64,000 nt of DNA from Bacillota bacterium (GCA_023436585.1 JAEZIN010000024.1:1-64000), one strand, 5' to 3'. Positions 33,650 to 43,152 are shown, counted from the stretch's first letter. Notes: generated from the letters alone by a model not told the origin. Made by a program: numbers and translations.

Positions 33650-35162
33650 TACCGCGGTTCGCGGGCCATCCATGTTCATGCGGATGAAGGCCCGGTTTGA
33701 AAACCTCAGCATCCGGTTTCGGATTTTTACGTACTTATTGGTGTTTGTGGCTGTATTGATCGGGCTGCTCTGGCTGTTTCAAATCGTGCTGCTGGACGAT
33801 TTTTACCGCATGCTGAAAACGGCGACCTTGAAGCGTTCCGCGGAGGCGATTGCCCAGAACATTGACAATCCGGAGCTGCAAACATTGGTGGAGCGCATCT
33901 CCCAGGAGAATGATGTGAGCATACTCATCCTGGATGAAGAGCTGGTCATGACGCAGACAGCCGATATGACAGCGGGCTCCCTCATCCACCGCATGAGCAA
34001 AAGGGACCTGTATAGGTTTTGGGAAAAGGCGCAGGAGTCTAACGGCACATGGCTTCAATCGTTTGACCTGAGGGCGTTCCGCAATGTGATGTATGATGCC
34101 AGGCGCTTTGTGGGCCGCGTCCCTCCGCCTGATAACGGCAGGTCGGAAAGCATGCTGTACCTGAAGTTGGCGCAAAGGCAGGATGGGGAGCATGCCGGTA
34201 TTTTTTTGAATTCCCTCATTACACCCGTCGGCGCCACGGTGGATACACTTCAAAGACAGCTGGCGATCATTACGGCAGTTCTGCTTTTGCTGTCGCTGCT
34301 GCTGTCGTATATCATGTCCAGGCGTATCACCAGGCCCATCATTGATACAAATGAGGCGGCCAAAGCATTGTCCCAGGGAAAGTTTGATCCGCCGCGGCGG
34401 GGAACCGTTTACCTGGAGATAGGAGAGCTGAACGAAACACTTTTGAAGGCGGCCAGGGAGTTAAGCCAGGTGGAGCAGCTGCAGAAGGAGCTGATCGCCA
34501 ACATCTCCCACGATTTGAGGACGCCGCTGACCATGATCGGCGGGTATGCCGAGGTGATGCGGGACATACCCGGCGAAAATACGCCGGAGAACATGCAGGT
34601 GGTGATTGACGAAACAAAGCGCCTGTCCACCCTGGTCAGCGCCGTGATGGATTATTCCCGGCTGCAGTCCGGAGGACAGGAGCTTTCGCCGGCCACCTAT
34701 GACCTGACGGAAAGCGTGCGTGAAGTACTGAAGCGCTACAGCAAGCTGACGGAGCAGGATGGATTCAATATCACGTTTGAGGCGGATGAAAATGTGACCG
34801 TGCTGGCGGATGAGACAAAAATCACCCAGGCGGTGTACAATCTCATCAACAACGCGGTCATGTATACGGGCGAAGATAAAAAGGTACTGGTTCGCCAGGC
34901 GGTGGAAGGCGGCCGGGCCACGATATCCGTAATCGACACGGGCTGCGGCATTCCCCAAGAGGAGATACCGCAAATTTGGAACAGGTATTACCGGGCGAAA
35001 AGCCACAAGCGTGCGGCCATTGGCACAGGGCTGGGGCTTGCCATCGTCAAATCCATACTGGATATGCATGATCTTCCCTATGGCGTAGAAAGCACTGTGG
35101 GGAAGGGCAGCCGGTTCTGGTTCTCCGTGCCGGTCAAAGAGGACTCTATCCCTCCAGGGTGA
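33636..35162 (+). CDS. Sensor histidine kinase, 508 aa
   Basis: Two transmembrane helices (about 29-51 and 208-230) frame an extracytoplasmic sensor of about 155 residues. A HAMP domain, HisKA with ANISHDLRTPLTMIGGY, and HATPase_c with NLINNAVMYTG, DTGCGIP and GTGLGLAIVK follow. The TTG at 33636 overlaps the regulator's stop and has GGTGGGA 7 bases upstream; ATG 33672 is an alternative. The 3' end overlaps the convergent MATE gene by 17 bases. Confidence 0.92.
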   Translation: MKTSDTAVRGPSMFMRMKARFENLSIRFRIFTYLLVFVAVLIGLLWLFQIVLLDDFYRMLKTATLKRSAEAIAQNIDNPELQTLVERISQENDVSILILDEELVMTQTADMTAGSLIHRMSKRDLYRFWEKAQESNGTWLQSFDLRAFRNVMYDARRFVGRVPPPDNGRSESMLYLKLAQRQDGEHAGIFLNSLITPVGATVDTLQRQLAIITAVLLLLSLLLSYIMSRRITRPIIDTNEAAKALSQGKFDPPRRGTVYLEIGELNETLLKAARELSQVEQLQKELIANISHDLRTPLTMIGGYAEVMRDIPGENTPENMQVVIDETKRLSTLVSAVMDYSRLQSGGQELSPATYDLTESVREVLKRYSKLTEQDGFNITFEADENVTVLADETKITQAVYNLINNAVMYTGEDKKVLVRQAVEGGRATISVIDTGCGIPQEEIPQIWNRYYRAKSHKRAAIGTGLGLAIVKSILDMHDLPYGVESTVGKGSRFWFSVPVKEDSIPPG

Positions 35163-36528
35163 TGTTGCGGATCCACTTGCCGCGCCTTACGATGCGAAGA
35201 GCCAATACGATTTTTGCGTTCATCAGAAATTGAACTGTCGCAATCGCCACTGGCAGCGTGATGCTGCCGCGGCCCAGCATGGCCATGGCAAAGACAACGG
35301 GTATAGGAAGAACCCACATATAAACGCTGTCCAGCAGGGCGGCGTTTTTTGTGTCGCCACCTGCCCGAAGGCAGAAAAAGCAAAACGCGTACACGCAGTT
35401 GACAGGGTAAAACAGGCTGTACAGCATGGTAAGGCCTGTGGATAGCGAACGAAGCTCCGGCTGTACCGGGATGATGTAAGGCATGATGAAGGAGCACAGG
35501 ATGCCCACCGTGGAACACAAAAGGGCGACGCAGACATCCAGAAAAAGCAGATGCTTGCAGCTTTTCTTTGCCTGTACGAAATTGCCTGCCCCCAATTCCG
35601 TGCCTATTAATACCGACACGGCGGAGGATACGCCCGCGGACAGTACGAAGCCCACCATGAAAGCCTGGTCCGCAATCACCATGGCCGGTATGGAGGGTTC
35701 ATCCAGCCTGGCATATGCCCAGAAGAACACGTTGAGTCCGGTACTCCACATAAGCTCGTTTGCCGTAAGCGGCAGCGCCCGGCGGATAAAGCTTTTCAAA
35801 ACGGCAGGGCGAATTTGGAAGAGGGCGTCCAGACGAAGGGAGAAAAAGGAACGGCGGGTTAAAAGTACAAAAAGGTAGATGCACATTTCCACCGTACGGG
35901 AAACAAGCGTGCCCAGGGCGGCGCCTTCCACACCCATGGCGGGGAAACCCAGCTTCCCGTACATGAAGATGTAGTTGAAGAAGGCATTCATGAGTAACGC
36001 GGCCAGGCTGATGGTCATTGGGACTTTGTTGCGGCCCAGGGACCGCATGGAAAAGATGCATGTGGTGGAAACAGCCGCGGGCAGATAGCTGAAGCTTATG
36101 ATCCGAAGGTAGGAAACACCGATAGCAATGGTATTTTCATCCCGTACGTAGATGCCCATCACCCATTCTGGGAAAAAGCGCAGCACGGCAAAATAGAGCG
36201 CCGAAAAGAACAGCCCCAGCACAAATTGCAGGGAAAACAGGCTTTGGCACTGCTCATGATCCTTTGCGCCGAAATACTGGCTGAGCATCAGCCCGCCGGC
36301 GCCGGTGAGACCGAAGAAGCAGCCGTTGAAGATCATGCCCGGCTTGTTGGCCACGGCTACGGCGCTCATGACGTTTTCCCCCAGGGAGCCTACCATCACC
36401 GTATCCACCACGTTGAACAGTGTGTTGACAAGCTGCTGCAGGACCACAGGAATCATCACGGCCAAAGCGCCTTTGTAGAAACTTTTGCTGCCAATGAAGG
36501 TACGCATGTACTCCCGGGAGATACGCAT
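35146..36528 (-). CDS. MATE-family multidrug/metabolite exporter, 460 aa
   Basis: Twelve-helix antiporter with the MATE two-bundle repeat: VLQQLVNTLFNVVDTVMVG near the N-terminus, GCFFGLTGAGGLMLSQYFGAK, and ADQAFMVGFVLSAGVSSAVSVLIGTELGAG in the second half. Substrates cannot be predicted. ATG 36528 is preferred since AAAGGAG lies 9 bases upstream; the ATG at 36549 has no ribosome site. It converges on the histidine kinase gene. Confidence 0.9.
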   Translation of the reverse strand: MRISREYMRTFIGSKSFYKGALAVMIPVVLQQLVNTLFNVVDTVMVGSLGENVMSAVAVANKPGMIFNGCFFGLTGAGGLMLSQYFGAKDHEQCQSLFSLQFVLGLFFSALYFAVLRFFPEWVMGIYVRDENTIAIGVSYLRIISFSYLPAAVSTTCIFSMRSLGRNKVPMTISLAALLMNAFFNYIFMYGKLGFPAMGVEGAALGTLVSRTVEMCIYLFVLLTRRSFFSLRLDALFQIRPAVLKSFIRRALPLTANELMWSTGLNVFFWAYARLDEPSIPAMVIADQAFMVGFVLSAGVSSAVSVLIGTELGAGNFVQAKKSCKHLLFLDVCVALLCSTVGILCSFIMPYIIPVQPELRSLSTGLTMLYSLFYPVNCVYAFCFFCLRAGGDTKNAALLDSVYMWVLPIPVVFAMAMLGRGSITLPVAIATVQFLMNAKIVLALRIVRRGKWIRNITLEG

Positions 36529-36567
36529 GGGATTGTACTCCTTTGCCATGATGGAACTAATGCAGGT

Positions 36568-36596
36568 ATATTATCAGGAAATGGATGATTTGGCAA
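36568..36596 (-). promoter_or_regulatory. Promoter of the MATE gene
   Basis: Minus-strand TTGCCA (36596-36591), 17 bases, TAATAT (36573-36568), about 40 bases before the start. Confidence 0.55.
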
Positions 36597-36657
36597 CCAA
36601 TATAAGCAGGATTTGTGGATGGCGCGGCAATAGCACACAGTTTATTGGCTGTTCCCC

Positions 36658-36686
36658 TTGAAAGAGAACTGCAAATGGGGGATAAT
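36658..36686 (+). promoter_or_regulatory. Promoter of the dnaX operon
   Basis: TTGAAA (36658-36663), 17 bases, GATAAT (36681-36686), 32 bases before the dnaX start. It is divergent from the MATE promoter. Confidence 0.6.
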
Positions 36687-36718
36687 AATACCCATGGAAT
36701 ACCATTTGGGAGGCAGAC

Positions 36719-38326
36719 ATGGCATACCAGGCATTGTACAGGCAATGGCGCCCCATATCGTTTGCGGATATGGTGGGGCAGGAAGCCATTGTGAAGACGC
36801 TGAAAAACCAGGTGGCTTCCGGGCGCATCGCCCATGCCTACCTGTTCTGCGGCAGCCGCGGAACGGGCAAGACCAGCGCGGCCAAGATCATGGCCCGGGC
36901 GGTGAATTGCCTTTCGCCAAACGGCGGCGATCCGTGCGGCGTATGCTCCGTATGCCAGAGCCTGCGGGAGGAAACCAGCCTGGATGTTACGGAGATCGAC
37001 GCGGCCAGCAACAACGGCGTGGACGAGATACGTGACCTGCGCGACAAGGTGAAATATCCGCCTCAAACAGGGCGGTATAAGGTATACATCATTGACGAAG
37101 TGCACATGCTCACCGGCGCGGCGTTCAACGCCCTTTTAAAGACCCTGGAGGAGCCGCCGGCCCACGTGGTATTCATACTGGCCACCACCGAGCCGCAGAA
37201 GCTGCCGGCCACAGTGCTATCCCGCTGTCAGCGGTTCGATTTCGGACGCATCCCTGCCCATCAAATCGCCGGGCGGCTTCGGGAAGCCGCATCAAAAGCC
37301 AGGGTTGAGGCTGCGGAGGAAGCGCTGGCCCTAATCGCCCGTGCAGCGGAGGGCGGCCTGCGGGATGCCTTGAGCATATTGGATATGTGCATGGGGTACG
37401 GGGAAAAAGTGACGGAGGAGCTTGTGCGAAGCGTGCTGGGCACGGCGGACAAGCCTTTCTTGTTTACATTTGCAGAAGCATTGGCCAAGGGCGACACGCG
37501 AAGCGCCATGCAGCTGGTGGACCAGTTGATGCGCAGCGGACGGGAGCCGCAGGTGTTCGCCCGGGATATGGCATACCATCTGCGGGCGTTGCTGCTCTCC
37601 TCCTCCTGCGGGGCCGAGGTGGAAGCGCTGCTGGAGATTACAAAGGAGGACGCGGGCCGCTACATACAGCAAGCTGCGCAGTTTTCGCCCAATAAGCTGC
37701 TTCGGCAGCTGGACCTTTTCATGCGGGTGGAAACGGAAATCAAGTGGGCCTCGTCGCCGCGAATTGCACTGGAGGCGGCGGTGATGAAGGCCTGCCTGCC
37801 CGCCGGGGAGGATACAACGGAGGGCTTGATGGAGCGTGTGGCCGAGCTGGAGCGGAAGGTGCAAAGCGGCGTTGTCGCGGCGCCTGCAGCCGCTCAACCG
37901 GAAACAAAGCCGGCCGCGGCGGAACCCAGGCCGCAGCCTGCCGTAAAAGCGCGGGAGCCGGAAAAGAAAGCGCCTGCAGGGGAGATGCCCCCTCAAAAGG
38001 TTTGGGATGCCACGCTCCAGGGGCTGAAAAAGACAGATGTCAGCCTTTTCAGCCAGCTTGCCTCCTGCGCTTTTGGCGGGGTGAAGGAGGATACATACCG
38101 GGCCGTGGTGCCCAAAACGAATCCTTTTGCGCTGAAGTTCCTGAACCAGGATGCCCGCAAAGCGGCTATCGGCGCGGCGCTATCCGATACGGCAGGAACG
38201 CCCCTCCGCTTTGAGGCGGTATTGGCGGACCAGGCGGACGCCGCCCAGGAGCGCAAGGAAAGAAATTTGGTACAGGAACTGATCGCCGACTTTGGCAGGG
38301 ACAAGGTCCAGATAGAGGAGGAGTAG
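36719..38326 (+). CDS. dnaX: DNA polymerase III subunit gamma/tau, 535 aa
   Basis: Clamp-loader ATPase. The N-terminus YQALYRQWRPISFADMVGQE, Walker A GSRGTGKTS, a four-Cys zinc module (CLSPNGGDPCGVCSVC), Walker B YIIDEVHML and the sensor LATTEPQKLPATVLSRCQRF are all present. An Ala/Pro/Lys-rich linker (about 385-425) leads to a tau-like C-terminal domain. No long slippery A-run is seen, so a separate gamma by frameshift is unlikely. The usual ybaB-recR partners do not follow; two acetyltransferases do. Confidence 0.95.
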   Translation: MAYQALYRQWRPISFADMVGQEAIVKTLKNQVASGRIAHAYLFCGSRGTGKTSAAKIMARAVNCLSPNGGDPCGVCSVCQSLREETSLDVTEIDAASNNGVDEIRDLRDKVKYPPQTGRYKVYIIDEVHMLTGAAFNALLKTLEEPPAHVVFILATTEPQKLPATVLSRCQRFDFGRIPAHQIAGRLREAASKARVEAAEEALALIARAAEGGLRDALSILDMCMGYGEKVTEELVRSVLGTADKPFLFTFAEALAKGDTRSAMQLVDQLMRSGREPQVFARDMAYHLRALLLSSSCGAEVEALLEITKEDAGRYIQQAAQFSPNKLLRQLDLFMRVETEIKWASSPRIALEAAVMKACLPAGEDTTEGLMERVAELERKVQSGVVAAPAAAQPETKPAAAEPRPQPAVKAREPEKKAPAGEMPPQKVWDATLQGLKKTDVSLFSQLASCAFGGVKEDTYRAVVPKTNPFALKFLNQDARKAAIGAALSDTAGTPLRFEAVLADQADAAQERKERNLVQELIADFGRDKVQIEEE

Positions 38327-38327
38327 C

Positions 38328-39107
38328 TTGCTGCAGGCTGTGTTTTCCATTCCGAGGGAAAAAAGGGAGTGCATCGCTCCCTTCTTTTTTCATAAAAACG
38401 GCTTGATCCGCTCCTGCCTTGACGGGCATTGGGGCGAGGCATACGGCGATCACCCGCTGAAACCGGGGGCCGCAGTTTTGATGAGTGGCGATTTCGCGTC
38501 TTTCGGCGGTGACCCAAAGCGCCCTGCCGCGAGGCAGTTGGCAGGCAAGCTTGCCCTCGCGAAGGGTAAATCGTGGCTTGTGCCGGCTGCGGAAGGCTGG
38601 GAGGAACATCTTGTTTTCTGGCAGCCAAAACACATGGAAAAAGGTGTGCGGTATGCCGTTGCCCGGGAAGCGGAATTTGACAAGGCAAGGCTGTTTGAAT
38701 TATCCAGCGCGATTCCATCGGAGTTTTCCCTGCATTTCATCGACAAGGCGCTGTATGAAAAAGCAATGGCCGAAGCATGGTGCCGGGATTTCTGTTCCCA
38801 ATTTATGAATGAGGAGGATTATGCCCGCCGGGGGATTGGCGTGGCGGCGCTGCGCGGAGAGGAGCTCGCGGCCGGGGCATCCTCCTATGTGACGTATAAC
38901 GGCGGGATAGAAATACAGACGGATACGCGGGAGGATATGCGAAGGCAGGGTCTGGCTGCCGCCTGCTGTGCGCGGCTGATCCTTGCCTGCCTGCAAAAGG
39001 GAATCGAACCATCCTGGGATGCGGCGAATCCCGCTTCGCTGGCGCTGGCGCAAAAGCTGGGGTACACCTTCAGCAATACGTATGATATATGGGAGGTTGC
39101 CTTTTAG
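38328..39107 (+). CDS. GNAT-type acetyltransferase (PF12746-like), 259 aa
   Basis: The N-terminal half (about 1-120) holds GDFASFGGDP and LAGKLALAKG segments typical of the Firmicutes GNAT_acetyltran group. The C-terminal half is the acetyl-CoA domain with GVAALRGEELAAGASSYVTYNGGIEIQTDTREDMRRQGLAAACCA, where RRQGLA is the acetyl-CoA loop. It uses TTG one base after the dnaX stop, with GAGGAGGAG upstream. The substrate is unknown. Confidence 0.8.
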   Translation: MLQAVFSIPREKRECIAPFFFHKNGLIRSCLDGHWGEAYGDHPLKPGAAVLMSGDFASFGGDPKRPAARQLAGKLALAKGKSWLVPAAEGWEEHLVFWQPKHMEKGVRYAVAREAEFDKARLFELSSAIPSEFSLHFIDKALYEKAMAEAWCRDFCSQFMNEEDYARRGIGVAALRGEELAAGASSYVTYNGGIEIQTDTREDMRRQGLAAACCARLILACLQKGIEPSWDAANPASLALAQKLGYTFSNTYDIWEVAF

Positions 39108-39632
39108 GTGGATCATTGGTTGGATACATCGCGGCTTTTCCTGCGGCCTTTTTCCGTGGATGATGCGCAGGTCTTGTATGAACTCAGCCGGGAGGAAACG
39201 CTGCGCCTGCGCATGCCGGACCAGGTGTACGGTTCTGTGGAGGAAGCGGCGGAGGCGGCCGCTTTTTTGGAGAGGAAGGCGCTTGCGGAGGAGTGGCCCT
39301 TTGTGCTGGGGGTAGTCCTTCGGGAAACGGGGGAACTGATCGGCCACGTGGGGCTGAGCCAGGTGAAGGAAGGCATCGAGATCGGCTACGCCATCGCCAT
39401 TAACAAGCAGGGGAAGGGTTACGGTGCGGAGACGGTGGCCGCCTTTTCTAAGTGGGCTGTGAAGCATTTCCGGCTGCCTGGTATCTGGGCCATTCTCATG
39501 GCGGACAATGCCCCTTCCCGCAGGGTGCTGGAAAAGGCGGGATACGTATTTCAATGGGAATTTGAAAAGGAAGCGTTCGGCGGTACACACCCTTGCCTTG
39601 GGTATCTGTACACACAGGAGGAACCGGCGTGA
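39108..39632 (+). CDS. GNAT acetyltransferase, RimJ/RimL-like, 174 aa
   Basis: Starts DTSRLFLRPFSVDDAQVLYEL, as in ribosomal-protein/spermidine-type N-acetyltransferases, and has EIGYAIAINKQGKGYGAETVAA (acetyl-CoA loop QGKGYGAE) and NAPSRRVLEKAGY. The GTG start abuts the previous stop, with GGGAGG upstream. The 3' end overlaps the next gene as GTGA. Confidence 0.85.
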   Translation: MDHWLDTSRLFLRPFSVDDAQVLYELSREETLRLRMPDQVYGSVEEAAEAAAFLERKALAEEWPFVLGVVLRETGELIGHVGLSQVKEGIEIGYAIAINKQGKGYGAETVAAFSKWAVKHFRLPGIWAILMADNAPSRRVLEKAGYVFQWEFEKEAFGGTHPCLGYLYTQEEPA

Positions 39633-40798
39633 ATATAACACGGCGTGACGCGAGGCGGTTTTTGCTTTTAAAACAGGGTTTGCTGGGGGAAAAGCGTTTT
39701 TCCGGGGAGGGGGGGGCGCTGGCCTATATCAAGCAGGCGGGCTGCATACAGTATGACCCCATCGATATCTGCGGCCGCAACGCCGATTTGGTGCTTCAAT
39801 CCCGCGTGGCAGGCTACCGGGAAAGCATGCTCAGCAGCCTGCTTTATGAAAAACGGAGCCTGGTGGACTATTGGGACAAGAACATGGCCATCTTCCCCGT
39901 GGAGGATTGGCCCTGCTTTGCACGTACACGGTTGCAATACGGCATGGATTGGACGCGAAGCTACGAGCAGGTGGAGGAGATTGCACCTGCCATAAGGGAA
40001 GCGCTGAGACGGCAGGGGCCTTCCTTTTCCGATGATTTTGACGCCCGCCACAAGGTGGACTGGTACTGGTCGGAAACCACGGCCTCCAGGGCGGTGCTGG
40101 AAGCGCTGTACTTTCGGGGCGAGCTGTGCATTCATCACAAGCAGGGTACGCAAAAGGCATACGATTTTGCAGAGAACCTGATCCCGGGGGAGCTTCTTTC
40201 CATGCCGGACCCATACCCCGGGGACGAGGAGCACGGCGCTTGGCGCTTAAAGCGCCGCATTGGGGGCGTTGGCATGCTGTGGAACAAGGCGTCTGACGCC
40301 TACCTTGGCATACCGGACAGAAAGACAGAAAGCCGCAAAAACTGGTTTGACCGCCTGCTTAGGCAAAAGGAGATTATCCCCTTAAGCGTGGAAGGGATAC
40401 GCGATACGCTTTATATTCTGTCCTCGGATGCCGGGCTGATGGACACGGTGCTTTCGGGCGGAGAATTCGCGCCGCGGACCCAGGTGATCGCCCCGCTGGA
40501 CAACATGCTTTGGGACAGAAAGCTTTTGGAAGCGCTGTTTGATTTCTATTACCGGTGGGAAATCTATACCCCAAAGGAACAGCGGCAATACGGATACTAT
40601 GTGCTGCCTGTTTTGCAGGGGGAGGAATTCGTTGGCCGCATCGAGCTGGAAACGGACCTCAAGGCTAATGTGCTGACAGTGAAGGGCTATTGGCCGGAAA
40701 AAGGAAAAAAGCCCGACAAGCGGGCTTTGAACAGGTGCCTGAAGGAGTTTGCCGCCTTCCAGAAGGTAAAGGCTGTTGCCTGGCCGGAGAAGGCTTAG
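39629..40798 (+). CDS. YcaQ/AlkX-like winged-helix DNA glycosylase, 389 aa
   Basis: HTH_42 family. The N-terminus ITRRDARRFLLLKQGLL and the motif CIQYDPIDICGRNADLVLQSR match; Gln41-Tyr42-Asp43 fits the Q-x-D catalytic signature of E. coli YcaQ (AlkX), which unhooks interstrand crosslinks, rather than the Q-x-Q of antibiotic-linked AlkZ. WDKNMAIFPVEDWP and a C-terminal NMLWDRKLLEALFDFYYRWEIY segment are also typical. GTG start with CAGGAGG. The stop overlaps that of the convergent zinc-ribbon gene. Confidence 0.85.
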   Translation: MNITRRDARRFLLLKQGLLGEKRFSGEGGALAYIKQAGCIQYDPIDICGRNADLVLQSRVAGYRESMLSSLLYEKRSLVDYWDKNMAIFPVEDWPCFARTRLQYGMDWTRSYEQVEEIAPAIREALRRQGPSFSDDFDARHKVDWYWSETTASRAVLEALYFRGELCIHHKQGTQKAYDFAENLIPGELLSMPDPYPGDEEHGAWRLKRRIGGVGMLWNKASDAYLGIPDRKTESRKNWFDRLLRQKEIIPLSVEGIRDTLYILSSDAGLMDTVLSGGEFAPRTQVIAPLDNMLWDRKLLEALFDFYYRWEIYTPKEQRQYGYYVLPVLQGEEFVGRIELETDLKANVLTVKGYWPEKGKKPDKRALNRCLKEFAAFQKVKAVAWPEKA

Positions 40799-41937
40799 AA
40801 ATTGCTGATGTATCGTACGGCTTCCTGGCCGTCGCCCTGGGCAAACAGCAGGTACAAAATGCCGATGAGCCCCAGGCCGATAAGCACGGCGATGAGAACG
40901 CGCCAGGGGCTCACCGGGGCCTGTCCGCCGGCCTTGCCCGTCTGGCCGTTGATGAGCACATGGAACGCCTTGCTTTTGAAGGTGAAGGAGGACAGCCACA
41001 TGGGCAGCAGCGTCAGCTTGTAGCGGATATTGCGGTGTTCTGACCGCAGGCTGGATACCTGGGCCTCATCGGCACGTCTTAAAATATCGTCCCTAGCCAA
41101 GGCACGCATTTCGGCATCGATTTCATCCTGTGCCACAGACCAGCCTTCCTTCAGGTTCACAGAAGGCTTTTCGCTGATAAAGCCGCTTAAGAAGCCCGCC
41201 TGGTAGCGGCACAGCTTGTTCAGGTCATAGGGACGGACGCGGGAAAGAAGATGCTCCTCCAAACGCCGGCTGCCCGCTACCAGTACGTCGTCAAAATCGT
41301 TATGCACGATACCGCTGGTGGGCGTCCATCTGGTGCGCTGCTCCTGGCGCATTTCGGTAACCTGCTTGCCATCCCGCGTGACGGTGACGGGAACGGTGAC
41401 ATAGTAATGGTGGCCGGCCTGCCCAGTATAGACGGAAGTCGTTTCGGAATCATACGTCCAGTGGGGGAGGTATACGCCGGCGATCTTGCCCAGCGTGGCC
41501 ATGCGCTTGGCCTTGGAGGGGGCGAACCAGCGCCTGCTCAGCCATTTGCGGAAGGAGGATACGGCCTGCGCCTGCGTTGTCTGGAAGGGGATGACGCTTT
41601 CCGGGGCGATGCCGGCTTCCGACTGGTCGTTCAGCACGTGGGGACTGCCGCAGAAAGCGCACAGCTCCGCAGTGGCGTTTTCCTCCAAAACGGTTTCCGC
41701 GCCGCAGCCCTGGCAGCGGATGACGCGGACACTGACGCCCCAGTCCTTTTGATCGTCCGACGGCGCATCATTGATATCGTATTCCTGCGGCTGTTCGATG
41801 ATCTTCTCAATGGGTGATTCGCTGCCGCAATAGGGGCATTTCAGGTTCTGGCTTTCCGGATCAAACACGGCGCGGCCGCCGCAGCCGGGGCAGGCAAACG
41901 TACTGGCAGCCTCCCGCGTTTTTTGCTGTTCCGACAA
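40795..41937 (-). CDS. Zinc-ribbon membrane protein of unknown function, 380 aa
   Basis: Two zinc ribbons at the N-terminus (FACPGCGGRAVF...LKCPYCGS and IRCQGCGAE...LCAFCGS), a central region with IAGVYLPHWTYDSETTSVYTGQ and TRWTPTSGIVHNDFDDVLV, and one C-terminal transmembrane helix (VLIAVLIGLGLIGILYLLF) ending in a short tail. Relatives are often mislabelled as helicases; no helicase motif is present here. The start is taken as TTG 41937 because GGGAGG lies 9 bases upstream and no ATG fits. Confidence 0.75.
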   Translation of the reverse strand: MSEQQKTREAASTFACPGCGGRAVFDPESQNLKCPYCGSESPIEKIIEQPQEYDINDAPSDDQKDWGVSVRVIRCQGCGAETVLEENATAELCAFCGSPHVLNDQSEAGIAPESVIPFQTTQAQAVSSFRKWLSRRWFAPSKAKRMATLGKIAGVYLPHWTYDSETTSVYTGQAGHHYYVTVPVTVTRDGKQVTEMRQEQRTRWTPTSGIVHNDFDDVLVAGSRRLEEHLLSRVRPYDLNKLCRYQAGFLSGFISEKPSVNLKEGWSVAQDEIDAEMRALARDDILRRADEAQVSSLRSEHRNIRYKLTLLPMWLSSFTFKSKAFHVLINGQTGKAGGQAPVSPWRVLIAVLIGLGLIGILYLLFAQGDGQEAVRYISNF

Positions 41938-41981
41938 AATAAACAACCTCCCGTCATGGCAGGAACTGTATGGACGAGTGT

Positions 41982-42010
41982 AGTATATCATGGAAAAATC
42001 TGCGTGTAAA
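41982..42010 (-). promoter_or_regulatory. Promoter of the zinc-ribbon membrane protein gene
   Basis: Minus-strand TTTACA (42010-42005), 17 bases, TATACT (41987-41982). Confidence 0.55.
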
Positions 42011-42036
42011 CGGCGCTTTAGCAAAGGAGCATGAAT

Positions 42037-42885
42037 TTGAGCAAGGCAAAGCAGGCGATAAGGGACAGCCAATTCCGTTATAAAAAGGGGCTTGGACAGC
42101 ATTTCCTGTATGATGAAGAATTGCTAAGGGAACTGGTCGGCCTGTCCGGGGTGACAAAGGATGACGGCGTACTGGAGATCGGCCCCGGAAGCGGCAGCAT
42201 GACCGCGCTCCTTTCGCAGGCGTGCAAAAAGGTGATCGCCCTGGAGCTGGATGAATCACTGCTGCCCATATTGCGCGTATCGCTTAACGCCCACGACAAT
42301 GTCACCGTGGTGCAGGGGGATGTGCTTCAAACAGACCTTGCCGATGTGGTAAAACCATTGGGGGAAAGGTTTTGCATTGTAGCCAACATCCCTTACTATA
42401 TCACCTCCCCGCTGTTATCGCTTTTCCTCGATGGCCGCCTGCCCATTACGCGCATGGCCGTGATGGTGCAAAAGGAGGTGGCCGACAAGATCATGGCGCG
42501 GCCCGGCACGCAGGAATACGGTATGCTGGCCGTGCGCGCGCAATATTACTGCGAGCCGGAAGTGGCCAGAATCGTACCTGCCGCGGCGTTCACGCCGCCG
42601 CCCAAGGTGGACAGCGCCTTTGTGGTGATGCCCTTTAGGAAAAAAGCGCCTGTGGATGTGATGGATGAGAAGGTATTCTTCCGCATGGCCTCCGCCGCCT
42701 TTTTGATGCGGCGCAAAACCATGCTCAACAACCTGCAGTCCGCCTTCGCCCTGAGCAGGGAGGCGGCGGGGGAACTGCTTTTGTCCTGCGGCCTTAATGA
42801 CCGCGTACGGGGGGAAACACTGGATCTGCAGGCTTTCGCCTGCCTCGCCAACGCTTATGTAAAGGGCCGGCAAGCCTCCGTCTGA
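42037..42885 (+). CDS. rsmA: 16S rRNA dimethyladenosine transferase RsmA (KsgA), 282 aa
   Basis: Dimethylates two adjacent adenosines near the 3' end of 16S rRNA. Seen: KKGLGQHFLYD, SAM-binding LEIGPGSGSMTALL, VIALELDESLL, catalytic NIPYYITSPLL and TPPPKVDSAFV. TTG 42037 has AAGGAG at 7 bases; the in-frame ATG at 42031 is only 1 base from it but cannot be excluded. A probable terminator lies about 150 bases after the stop. Confidence 0.95.
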   Translation: MSKAKQAIRDSQFRYKKGLGQHFLYDEELLRELVGLSGVTKDDGVLEIGPGSGSMTALLSQACKKVIALELDESLLPILRVSLNAHDNVTVVQGDVLQTDLADVVKPLGERFCIVANIPYYITSPLLSLFLDGRLPITRMAVMVQKEVADKIMARPGTQEYGMLAVRAQYYCEPEVARIVPAAAFTPPPKVDSAFVVMPFRKKAPVDVMDEKVFFRMASAAFLMRRKTMLNNLQSAFALSREAAGELLLSCGLNDRVRGETLDLQAFACLANAYVKGRQASV

Positions 42886-43030
42886 TCCCTGTACAGAGGG
42901 AAATGCGCTTGCAGAATGATGGGGAATGAAATATCTCTTTTAAAAAGCTGCACATTTGGTGCAAATAGTTAAAAATCAAATCCCGTATTGCAATCCCCAA
43001 GAAAATGTGTTACATTTTTGCGGATGCGCC

Positions 43031-43057
43031 GCCTGCCGGCAGGCAGGCTTTCTTCTT
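43031..43057 (+). terminator. Probable terminator downstream of rsmA
   Basis: GCCTGCC-GGCA-GGCAGGC stem followed by TTTCTTCTT. Confidence 0.55.
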
Positions 43058-43152
43058 AAAAAAGCAGTACAATTTTTATAAATAAGTTTTTAACAATTGC
43101 AGGAATGGAAAAGGTGACTGCCGAATCATAAGAATTAGGGCTAGATTGTTTT

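Noticed and set aside
36719..38326. Programmed frameshift producing a short gamma form of DnaX
   Set aside because: No A7-type slippery run with downstream hairpin is seen; the longest relevant run is five A.
40795..41937. Annotation as primosomal protein N'/helicase
   Set aside because: Only zinc ribbons and a C-terminal membrane helix are visible; Walker motifs are absent.
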